DNA from: Ciona intestinalis
Lineage: Eukaryota; Chordata; Ascidiacea; Phlebobranchia; Cionidae
Reading direction: 5' to 3'
Length of the DNA: 64,000 nt
Assembly (NCBI RefSeq): GCF_000224145.3
Contig: NC_020169.2
Span: 3,430,957-3,494,956, forward strand
Below are positions 31,947 to 42,700 of the stretch, piece after piece (the stretch's first letter is position 1; each line of letters opens with the position of its first letter). Below the pieces are notes generated by a model. The model saw nothing but the letters and a program-made list of their open reading frames with translations, was not told the origin of the DNA and ran no database searches. A program made the position numbers and the translations under genes.

Positions 31947-34730
31947 TCACGGCCTCCATGATGGTCGATCTGTTGATGAACCACCCATGTTACTTCTACG
32001 TGCCGATGATGGTCGCGACCTGTAAGTAGATGGATAGTTATGATTAAACTTGTTTCTTGTAGCAGGGCAATTACAGTCTATAACACTGGTGTAATGTTTT
32101 ATCTCATAGGAGATTACAGGTTACCACGTGTTTAACTTGTGATAAATTTGTTTTGAATTTTTATATTATTTAAATAAATGAATGTAACTTACTTTATCCT
32201 CGCATGGCCGGAAAACGACAGTCGTTATCACACGGGTTTAACACCTCGTGTCAGCTTACAAGTTACCATATATGTTACTTTGTGGGTGATGGATTTTAAT
32301 GTATGGCTGACAATTAGATAAACTACAGGGATGGGGGTTTCGACCACACAGTACTCCACTGCCTAGCAACAGTATAGAATGATAATTTACCTAGCTGAGT
32401 TCGGGCGACTACCACTGTCCGATCGCGCAGATAATGGGACCCTCACACCGGTGGCTGATAAGAAATTCTCATTTTCTTGAAAATCGCTCATTCTGGCCGA
32501 TCTTGGTCTATTACGTTGAGAATGAACTGAAAATAAAGTAGATTTACAGAATATGTAATCAAGCAAAAAGCAGAGGTATTTTCAAAAAAGACAATTTTCT
32601 TTAAAATGTATTGAATAACTCAATAACGCATGCTCGCTCAAGAGTTGGCGCGCATGTATTTTTGTGAAAAAATAAATTTTTGGACAATTTTTTAATTTTG
32701 AATGAGTTTCACCTGTTGAAGCAGAGGAAGGTCTCTTCCATGTAAAATCATTTCTCGCATTTTCGAGGTTAAGTCGCATCTCGTTCTGCTCCGCTGCCTC
32801 CCGTGACACCTGAGCGAGTCGCAATGCTCGCTGGATAAGCTCTTCTTTTTGTTTCTCGTCAGGATCTGTGTTTGGTGGCACGGTTCATTGGAGATACAGT
32901 ACATTGAGTATATAGTAATTGAATTAAAATGTGACTGGGTATTTATGTTAACAGTTAACTGGTGATCAAAGGTAAGTATCACATAAAAAAATTATTGATA
33001 CAACATTTTTTAAACAGTTAACTGGTCATTAGATAAGTATCACATGGAAAAATCTATTGATAACATCATATAAGATTTTTTTATGGGCCTAAATAATATG
33101 GAATGTTGATAAGGGTCAGAAAAAAAGGCGCAAATATTCTATTTTGTTGTCACAAAAAATGGGTATTAACAATTTTTATAGGACTATCAAAACAAGCACA
33201 AGTGATTCGGAAGTGAACAATGTCTATATAAAAGTAAAAATATGTTTATGACAGTTGCAAAATAAAAGCTAATTTTTTTCTTATAAAGAAGCAAACCTGA
33301 AAAATCGAGTTTTTGTTTTACTCCTCCATATTTCGATGACTTCTTTTGCGGAGTTTTGATCAAGGAGCCAGGTCTTGCCCGGATCACGGGAGCTGATCTT
33401 GGTGCATCTCGTGGAGTAGGAGGGATGTAAGGATCATCATATACACTCTGGAGGAATTGAAATCAATGTATATGAATGAATGTATGGAACTCGCCTTATC
33501 CTCACTTGGCCGGAAAAGATGGTTGTAATAACACCAGTGTTTCATACACCTGGTGCCAGCTTAGTATAAAATTTTGAACTATAACAACTTGTATAATGTA
33601 ATTGTAAACAAATACATATATATATACTATTTTATGTATCACTTTATCAGTTTACACATAGAATGTGTTCTATTAACATAAAACAGAATATGATTGTTTG
33701 TTTAGATAAAAATGTTTAACAATTTTGAAGTTTATAAGTTTGTATAATATTTTAAAGTAATTTTTTGCTTTAACTATAGAAATACAGCAAAAAACAAAAG
33801 AAGTACCAGTGGACAAACTGGACGAATGATTTCTCCAGGTCTAGGTGTTAAATTTTTCATATCGGGCGACCACGATATATCTTTTGACTCATTGTTATTA
33901 CTGTTGTTGCTGCCACTCCATGGGACTTGAAATGATGGATCTTTAAGCCTTGAACCAAATAATGTTTCATCCACATAAGTAGGTGTGTGCTTTTTTAACC
34001 TGGAGTAGAAAATGTAGATTTACAAAAAGGCTTTTTTTCATATGAGAGAAAAAAACAATTAAATTGCAAAAAATTTTTTTTTTTAAATGGGAAAAATGTG
34101 GTCATATCATCTTATGCTCAAGCCCATTAGGGAAACTGGGATTTAGACCAAAGTTGGGTTTCTATACGGACCTGTACTTGTTCGGTGTACGAGCAGAACG
34201 TGGAGTTCTTGGTTTAGTGTTAGAGCGTGTGTTCTCATTTCCTTCTGGTGATAAGGAGTCTGTGATAAATAGACATTAAATTAAATATAATGAAAATTTG
34301 TACTTTAAAGCATATGTTATTACTTGTCAGTATAGGACTTCACACTTTCAAAGAATGTAAAATAGAAATTGTGTGGAGAAAAACCAAAGGTTGCTGTTTA
34401 AGTTGAAACGTGACATACTGGATAGTGAATACATGAAACAGTTTGAAATTAAGCCTTACCGTCAAACCCCTTGTAATCAAATGGGGTCCATAGCAGCGGA
34501 GCTCCTTTCTTTGTTGGGCTTGTTACCCACGGCGGGTCCCACTGTTTGCCGCTGCTGGGACGTTTGGTCTCAACTTGTTGCGCATATCGTGTAGGAACCC
34601 CGAAAAGCGTCTCGTCAGCTTCCGACATGGAAGACTTAGTTCGATACGAGTTACGCTGCTTATTAGTTTTTGGGGAAGGCGTGATCATTTGCTTTCCCAA
34701 TAATGTAAATGGGGAGTTTGTAGAATCCAT
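31947..34730 (-). CDS. RITA1: RBPJ-interacting and tubulin-associated protein (RITA)
   Basis: RITA binds the Notch effector RBPJ, exports it from the nucleus and binds tubulin, so it dampens Notch signalling. The exons are 34730-34460, 34259-34172, 33999-33807, 33447-33297, 32865-32713, 32526-32391 and 32019-31947, making 354 residues with closed phases. The family signature DETLFG appears twice, once in exon 1 (EADETLFGVPTRY) and once in exon 3 (TPTYVDETLFGS), each followed by a PPW/VPW element. LLWTP in exon 1 matches the hydrophobic-Trp RBPJ-binding motif described for human RITA. NKYR and a Ser/Arg/Pro-rich tail with repeated RPxSAR follow. Most of the chain looks disordered. The protein is longer than the human one (269 residues). 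An acidic-basic helix in exon 5 (KQKEELIQRALRLAQVS) has no counterpart I can recall. Confidence 0.8.
32165..32390 (-). mobile_element. SINE copy in a RITA1 intron
   Basis: AATGAATGTAACTTACTTTA, GGAAAACGACAGTCGTTATC, ACACCTCGTGTCAGCTTACA and ATGTTACTTTGTGGGTGA appear in order. These are the inverse of the SINE 3' part. The copy ends close to exon 32526-32391. Confidence 0.8.
33470..33600 (-). mobile_element. SINE fragment in a RITA1 intron
   Basis: CTCGCCTTATCCTCACTTGG, GGAAAAGATGG, GTTTCATACACCTGGTGCCA and AGCTTAG give a truncated, diverged copy. It is immediately next to RITA1 exon 4. Confidence 0.65.
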
Positions 34731-34800
34731 GACAACAGTGAAGAGTTTTATTTAATATATAAATAGTACAGTAATAAGTTTGTGTTATATTTAAGTTAGT

Positions 34801-35010
34801 TTAACTCTCGCTTTTGTTTTCCATCTCTTTTTGTTGCTTCTGCAATGCTTCCTGAGCGGCTTTTTGCATTTTTTCCATCTTTTCCAGAGTAATGGACTTG
34901 AGTGGCATAATCTTGGGTTTACAAAGCACAAGTGATGGGGAATCTTCTTGATAAAGTTGTCCTGTTTTCGGTAAAACTTCCTTGAACATAGACAACTTTG
35001 AAGTAGACAT
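34801..35010 (-). CDS. BBIP1: BBSome-interacting protein 1 (BBIP1/BBIP10)
   Basis: This is the smallest subunit of the BBSome, the complex that moves membrane proteins in and out of cilia. It has 69 residues, all in one coding exon. The family core is clear: [16 protein letters not shown], then [12 protein letters not shown], then [16 protein letters not shown] with a charged helical tail. This matches human BBIP1, which differs mainly by a longer N-terminus. An acceptor (TATTATTTCAG) lies 13 bases before the ATG, so a noncoding first exon or a trans-spliced leader precedes it. The stop codon is only 70 bp from the RITA1 start on the same strand. A poly(A) signal (TTTATT on the + strand, 34747-34752) sits in that gap. 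Confidence 0.88.
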   Translation of the reverse strand: MSTSKLSMFKEVLPKTGQLYQEDSPSLVLCKPKIMPLKSITLEKMEKMQKAAQEALQKQQKEMENKSES

Positions 35011-35706
35011 TCCAAATTTAAATCTGAAATAATATTGAAGTAGATATATAGTTGTAGGTTATACCAATAATAAACTAAAAATAGCAACAACTACGCAAGA
35101 AATAAATAATACAGATTCTATTAAAAACTGCTGTCGTTATTAAATTTTAATTAGTTACCAGAATTTAATGTTGACTAAAACGTATGTGCCTATCAGCGTA
35201 TATGTTCTGTGTTAAATATTTATCACACATAACACTGTAGTTCGTAAGCTTTAGTTTACGAAAACGTGTAGGTTAATGTTATGTAAACACATTGAACACG
35301 AGAACTGCTTTAACCAAATTGTTGAACAACCTCTTTCTATTCACATAATTCAATTTACTCCGTAGTAACGTAAACAAACCGTACGGGGCAGTTTACCGAT
35401 GCGTGACAAAAAGTGTTGCAGTTTTTTTAAAAGTAATTTAAATGTAGTTTAAAAGCAAGTTTATATACATAAACAACAATAATTTATATTTTTAAATTAT
35501 ATTATACCTTAACAGAACTAATTTGGGCGTAATTGATCTTTTAAAAGTTTAAGTTCGTGCTGAATAATGTTCGGAAACACTGATATCAAGCGTGGGATTT
35601 CATGAAATTTCACATTGTACTGTTGATAGTTGTGAGTTAAAAAACTGTGGCTGGTATTTTGTAAACCGTAGTTAATTAGGATTCCAAACCAATATCAAAT
35701 AACGCT
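35011..35706. promoter_or_regulatory. Divergent promoter region between BBIP1 and TIMM8-like
   Basis: This is about 700 bp between start codons that point away from each other. It includes the 5' noncoding sequence of both genes. I see no repeat, no other gene and no named promoter element. Its regulatory role follows only from position. Confidence 0.5.
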
Positions 35707-36064
35707 ATGGACCCTGGAATGTTCGAAGACGTTGCAAACCAGTTGAAAAACAATCCAGAATTGGCTCGAACGTTAGTGGAAGAGCAGAAAAAAATGGAAG
35801 CTCAAGTAAGTTTTATTTTAAATTGCTATTTTACTAATAATACGTTGTTCAACCTAAATTACATATACAACCAATGTTATCTTATTTATCCAGATGCAAT
35901 TAAAGACTATAGTAAACAAGCTGTCCATGGAATGTTGGGACAAATGTGTTGACAAAGTAGGAACAAGTCTTGGTCGGCAAGAAACCTGTTTAACTCACTG
36001 TGCGGAGCGTTACCTTGAAACTGATCAATTTATTCGACAAAGAATGACCAACTCAAAGAAATGA
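35707..36064 (+). CDS. TIMM8: Mitochondrial intermembrane-space chaperone, TIMM8-like small Tim
   Basis: Small Tim proteins form hexamers that escort hydrophobic precursors across the intermembrane space to the inner membrane. There are two exons, 35707-35805 and 35894-36064, for 89 residues. The twin CX3C motif is intact (CWDKC and CLTHC, 13 residues apart) and would form the two disulphides of the helical hairpin. The stretch CAERYLETDQFI after the second motif resembles TIMM8A/B more than TIMM9, 10 or 13. The N-terminus (MDPGMFEDVANQLKNNPELA) is the usual variable lead helix. Small Tims are imported without a cleaved presequence, and none is seen. Whether it matches the A or B form cannot be decided. 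Confidence 0.85.
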
Positions 36065-36290
36065 TACCCCCATGTTTAAATTCTACATTTCTGATTTCAC
36101 TCTTCAAACTATAGCATAGCAACAACAATATGTTGTTATTAAAAACCTAAATAATTTTAGGCAATTGTGTCACTCTTCTGTTAAATCACCTTAAAAACTT
36201 GATGTTTTTCATTTGTGTGGGGTGCCCACCAATCTACTGCTGTAATTTTTTTCTCGTACAGATATAATTGGTGTATTATAGAAACTAAAT

Positions 36291-36630
36291 TATAATTATT
36301 AAACAGTTATCTAAAATGCCAATTACAGCTATAATACAAAATGAACTTTTACACCAACACTGGTACATTTAAAACACAGCACACACTTAAGATTACACAG
36401 TGAAACTTTTTTAACTTGACACAGGCAACTACATTGGCACAAAAGGTAAAAAAAAAGTTTTATAATTATTAAACAGTTATCTAAAATGCCAATTACAGCT
36501 ATAATACAAAATGAACTTTTACACCAACACTGGTACATTTAAAACACAGCACACACTTAAGATTACACAGTGAAACTTTTTTAACTTGACACAGGCAACT
36601 ACATTGGCACAAAAGGTAAAAAAAAAGTTT
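36291..36630. repeat. Exact 170-bp tandem duplication
   Basis: Bases 36291-36460 and 36461-36630 read the same by eye over their whole length, including two homopolymer runs. It lies between the convergent TIMM8-like and dynein-like genes, about 80 bp from the dynein stop, so probably in one 3' UTR. Perfect identity means a very recent duplication or an assembly error. Confidence 0.9.
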
Positions 36631-36710
36631 TAGTATCATTTACATATGCAAGTTGCATAGAGCTACTTCAACAGTGCTTAAATTGAAAAGGGTTTGAAAT
36701 TAGAATAATT

Positions 36711-39700
36711 ACTCCTTAGTAAGGCTGCAACAAATGGAAACGCCATTGGTTAAACACTGCTCAGGGTCTTGGTCTGTTGGAATCTGAACAAATGTAAGCA
36801 CATCTTGTGCTGAACACATTCTTGGGTTCTCTTCTTCATTTATCCAAATTGGACAATCATATTTGACTTGTTCTTCTTGATCTAGTATCTTAGACCTAAA
36901 AAAATGTTTTTCATACTCGTAACCCAGATTGTATGTGTGTCTATGAGTGCAGTTAAATATCTACAAAAGTAATAACCAAAGTAAACAAAATTAAATATAA
37001 ATATATTGTGAAAAGTTTCACTTAGAGCAACAAACAAACATAAAAATGGCGAGTATATCTCGATAGCAACATGAGTTTTAGTCAGGATAAGAAAAAAATT
37101 ACATTCAATAATTCAAACTGTATTTTTTAATATTTTACCTTCTATGGATTGATTTTTTTTCAGCCGTGAGTTTTAGCAAAGGCATTTTGTATTTACGGAG
37201 CATTTTGCTTTCTTGCAAAATGCCCGTCTTTTTGTTGTACATTGCCTTGTGTAAGTAAAGCCCTTCAATGAAAACTGTTTCAAAATCTCCAGGTGTTTGT
37301 AACTTCCCATCCACAGGTATCAGTACAGTTGTGGTAAAGATGAACTGAACACAACAATTATTAAAAAAAACAACAAATTAGTTTCATTAAACCATTAGGA
37401 ATAGGTATTGAGGGAAGACACAAACATTGGTATTCAAAAAGACCTAGTGTTTCTAGTAGGGTCTTGACTTTTAAAGACAAAAACATAGGCTGGATTAAAA
37501 TTCGTTTACAAGTACAACTACTGCTAGCTCCAATTATGCTGTTAAACATATTTTAGTTTTATACACATTGTATACTACTGACTTCTTTGGAAAATGTGCA
37601 TTTGTGTGAATCCTGAAACTTTGCCCTTGCAGTGGAGAAAAGCAAACTCTGTAGAAATAGATCTGGTCGTGTAAAAGCTGCCAAGTTGTATGCAAACAAT
37701 GTTTGGGTTGCTGATGAACATCTGCTGCTGGCAGATTCATGGTCCTGAAGATTGATGGCAAATGTTGGATTAAAGGTCTAAACTTGATAAAAGTATTATT
37801 TTGTGCTAAAAAGGATTTTTTTTCTATTTAAAGTGTCAGTCTCCAGTAATAAATTCTAATAAATTAATAAAAATCTTTGACTGAAAGTATAAACTGTAGT
37901 TACTTAATAAAAATACTACTTTATTCGAAAAATGACTTTCTTTATTTGTAGACCCGTTTTAAGAGTCATGAATTTAAAAAAAAATAGTTATTATGTTGCA
38001 AACCAGGAAATTTAGATGTCTCTTGAACTCAAATACAAAGGTTTTTTAATTTAACTTACTTTTATTACACTCGATGATGGGACAGGTACTTTAATATTGG
38101 TAGCAGAGCTGACAGCGTGGTTTATATATTTCCCCAACAACTCTGCACGTTTATCAAGGTGTTTTATAAACATTGAAAGAGATTGGTTCGAGTGGAATTT
38201 AAAAAGAGAGTGATGTTTTTTCAGCCACGAGCGTGGAAGTCTGTCAACAGCTATATCCTCTGTCAATGCTAATAGCTGTGAACTCGACTGGAAAAAATAA
38301 ACAAAAATTAAACCATCAAAAATAAAAGAAATTGGGTATCTGTAACTTTAACAAATGAAAATCAACAGTAAGATATCATAAAAAGTCTTCTTATTACCTC
38401 TAAGTCACCTCTCAGCATACTTAAACAGAGATTTAGGTCTGTTCTAATTATATAAATAGCTGAGTGAATCCTCTGGACCTCCGCTGAGAAAAAATCCATC
38501 ATTGGTGCCGACATAATGCTGTTGTTTGTATCAGGAACTCGCGTTTCTTGTATCTGAAAATTTGTCACATTAATGAAACATAATATGCAATCAAAACGCA
38601 GCAGAACTTAGAGATAGTTATACAGTAATACCACATTGTAGATATATTGAGTTGAAATATACAAAGTAGCATCATAATGTATAAACTCATTGTAGTAACT
38701 TTGACCAAGAGGTTTTGAGATATCAGACTAGCTGTCACATAATATATGATGAAATGTTTCACCTTTATATCATATGATACATGTAAAGTACAAGGATACT
38801 TATGCCATTGCACCTAATATATTTGACTTGTTTTAGCCAAAAACAACCTTAACAACAAAACCATACCCTAACACACTGTGAATCATACATAATAATGCAC
38901 TGACCTGCTGCATGTAATTGTCTAATGTTCTTTTTATATGAACAGCAAAGTAAGGTAACATGGATGGTTGGTCCGCCTTTACACTTCTGCCTTTCCTTAT
39001 CAGTTCAGTTGAAACAACAAACTCTAAGTCATGGCTGATTCTCCTGCTGTTATATAAAGTTGTCATCGTTTCTGCAGCTGGGTGGAGACCCAGGTCTTGA
39101 AAGTTTGGTTTCTGAAATTGATAAATAAGAAAAATTAATGTCTCCATAATAAGTACATGTTTAAATTAAAACCTAAAATTGCATAGTAACACTAAACTAG
39201 AACTCTCATACAAACCATCTATTTTATAACATGGGAAATTTAGGTCTGAGTTAGGGATGCCAGCAACCAGGATGTACTGCATAGATCTCTTCTGATATTG
39301 AAGCCTGTTGCTTTTTTCGAAGGTGGGCAACAAGGGCCCCTAATGGTAATAAATAGGAAATATTTTCTGGACACCACCAGTAAAGATACATAGCACACCA
39401 AAATTCAAGATGCATTTACGTACTATAGTTTTTTTAGAGACGGTAGGCAGGACAAACAAATTTGTTAGCTGTCACATTTTGCATTTACATATTACCTGCA
39501 AAAGAACTTCGAAGCATTGCTCAACACCTCCACCTAGCTGTGAAAGTTTACCCAGAATCGACTTAAGGTTTCTATGTTTTATTTTATCAGTTTGATGATT
39601 CATATATTCGTTTGCGATGGTTCGCACGATGTCAAATTCTCTGTGAATAAATAAATGCGAGTTGTGATACCGAATACTTTAGCCTTTATCAAAATCGACA

Positions 39701-42700
39701 ATTTTCGTTCATTACCATAATTATTAGCGGAAATGTATAGCCTATGCTTAAAAGCCTTTCTGTTTAGAAAAATTGTAATATATAGTCAAAAGTGACCTAG
39801 TATACAAGATCTACATTAGTATATAAGACTAGTATACATGATTTATATAAGTTATCAATATTTGGCATTAATAACCTTGTTTGTATGTTCAATAATATGA
39901 GGGCTGGGTTTCTAAGACCTGAGCTTTCCCAACTGTCAGTTAATTCATATATAAATAGTTCTTTTTATTGCAATTTAGGCTAGTGTCTTGAAACTGCTAG
40001 TAAACTTAATATATGAAGCTTTTAAAATGGCATTTTAACTGCATACTGTCTGAAATCCATCCTAGAATATAAATGAACCAGCAATTAATTTACCTTTGTT
40101 CGAAAATATGTCCAGTCATCATCCACTTGGATAAACTTCTTGCAGTTTTATCGTGATCCATCATTAAAAGTCTTGCTGAACTTTCTAACTCTCCATCTGT
40201 CCACATTGAAACTGAATCCATTTTATTGTACATGGATCTCTGCAGCAAGATACTGTGTAAAACAGCTAGCTGCACCATCACCTTATTTTTGACTTCGATT
40301 GAACTGATTTCTTTCGTCATGGCTGCTGTTAAGTTATACGGCAACGCAATTCGATTCCAGTAACTTGGCCCAATGTTTTGAACAGCAGCTTGCTTTGGAT
40401 GTTGAATGCCCTCAGCAGCAGCCACAATACGCTGGTGTGTTTTCTTCACCAAATCCCTGTTTTCAGTTGGAATTTCAAGCGTGACGAATTTTGCGTTGCT
40501 CAGTAAAACCCCAGGGAAATTTCTCTCAAGATCTGAAGTGTCTCTGTAAACCATCCATAACCTGAATTGATCATGGCAGAGGATGTTACTCCTCATGATC
40601 ACTTCTTCCTCTGTGATTTCAGAACCGCGACTCCTCCCTTGGCCATCTTCATCAGTTAAAGTGGCAACGGATCTCATAGTAACTTCATCCTGTCTCACAA
40701 CTGTGATATGCGGCATCTTCAATCGATATTCTGCATCTGAGTAAGCATCAGCATCTGCTACTGTGGAAAGAATCCTCAAAAACTTGGCTGGCCACTTTTG
40801 CTCCAGGTGACAGTTCTCCAGCATCAACCAATGCCCGTGCACCATGCATCGTTCAAGTAAGCCTCCAAGATCATTTTCAAAACTTGCAGACCTAAAACCA
40901 AAGTCAAAAATAAAGAGGGTTCACGAGACACTACTAAGAAATGATAAATTTTAAAATTCAAATACCTTTGTAGAAAAGTGATTTTTTTCTTTTGAGCGAG
41001 TGCTTTCACTTCAATAGAAGGAATGAAACAGGTGTCTGAAATAAAATTCAACATCAATTATTTATCTGAACGTGGGCAAGAAAACTGAGTATATGCCATA
41101 GTGGCTTTATATGCTATTACTAGGTTGTAGCAAAATTGGTAAGTGCCATTTCTAGGACACATATACCAACCATGGTAGCAAAAGCAAGTATTGAACTCAG
41201 CATCCTACAGTTACAATGCATACACCCTGACTGCAGGTAAAATATTGTATTATGGTTGCATATGAATGTAACTTACTTTATCCTTGTGTGGCCGAAAACG
41301 ACAGTCGTTAAACACGGGTGTTCTGTTTCATACACCTCGTGCCGGCTTACGAGTTCCCGAGTATGTTACTTTGTGAGTAATTATGGCAAATTTACCCACT
41401 GCATTAAGGGAATATTTAAGCACACAATATTCTATGCTTACCTTTTGGAGCTTGAGGTAAAACAAAAACACATGGTTTATTATGTGCAAGGCTGGGTAAG
41501 ACACTTGATAAGTAGAAAGTATTTGGTTTGGTTGTTACTCCACCAAGCACGCTCGTATTCAAATCGGATATCACTTTACTTAGCACATCAGGGACCAGGG
41601 TTTTCCATAGTAGTGCTTTTTGACCAAGTGATAACCCTGGAATACATAGGTTGTGTTAAAGTTTTAAGAAGTAAACATTTTATTGTTAGGATATACATTA
41701 CAAAGCACTGACAATGGCAATAAACTGTTTAGGGGAGATTTTTAACAAACAAAACTGGTAATTTTTCTTGAAAATTGCTCTGCTGGTAAAAGTCTTAACT
41801 TTATAGCAGCAACACCATTGTGAGCGCATGTGTCCTTGGGCAAGACACCTAACGGCAATTTCTCCAACCCAGTGGTCACTAATGGGTTGTTCAAATTATC
41901 AGCCATATATAAAAGAAAGAATTCAAAAAACTAGTCACCCATAAAGTAACATACATAGTAACTCGTAGGCTGGCGAGGTGTGTGAAAAAAACACTCATGT
42001 TATAACAACTGCCGTTTTCCGACCACGTGAGGATAAAGTAAGTTACATTCATTCATCCAACATTTCAATTGCCATATGAATTTTCATTTTATAATATCTT
42101 TTTACCTATATTTCAATATTTTTCAAAAACCACTAATGTAAAACTAACTGTGTAGCTTGTTGCATGGCACCCTGCCCAACAACACAGGTGGTGAAGTGAG
42201 ATATTCCTTCCAACGCTTTGGTTTTGTTGACATAGAGTCAGCGAGGCCAAGGAATGCTTGGTGTGACATCTCAAGTCTCAACACATCTTCCCAACCTGAG
42301 TAATCCAACCATGTAGGTTTGTGAAGGTGGGTGAGGTCGTGAGAGGATTCTGTGGGTTTCTCACCCTGAAGTCAAAAATATGATTGGAATACATTTAAAA
42401 AGGCGGAAAAAATGCAAAAAAATGAAAAATGGCAAAAATAGCAGACCTCAAAATAATTAAAACACTTGTAAACAAACAAATAGGTCTAAAATGCACAAGA
42501 AATAAACATAAGTCAAAAAGATTAGAATACACTTGGAAAAAACAAAAAGGCTTACAACGAACGGGAAAAAAAGACATTAAAAATTAGAATACACTTGTAA
42601 ACAACCAAAAAAATCACAGGTCAAAAGGATTGGAATACACTTGGAAAAACCAAAAAAGGCTTAAAATGCATAGGAAAAAACAGACATTAGAAAGATTAGA

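Noticed and set aside
32692..32982. - strand open frame of 96 codons beside RITA1 exon 5
   Set aside because: It reads intron and the exon in another frame, with no family features.
36329..36538. - strand open frame rich in Cys and Leu
   Set aside because: It lies wholly in the 170-bp tandem duplication and repeats with it, without a start context or family match.
41256..41711. A 151-codon + strand open frame
   Set aside because: Its first part is SINE sequence and the rest is antisense to an AAA6 exon of the dynein-like gene.
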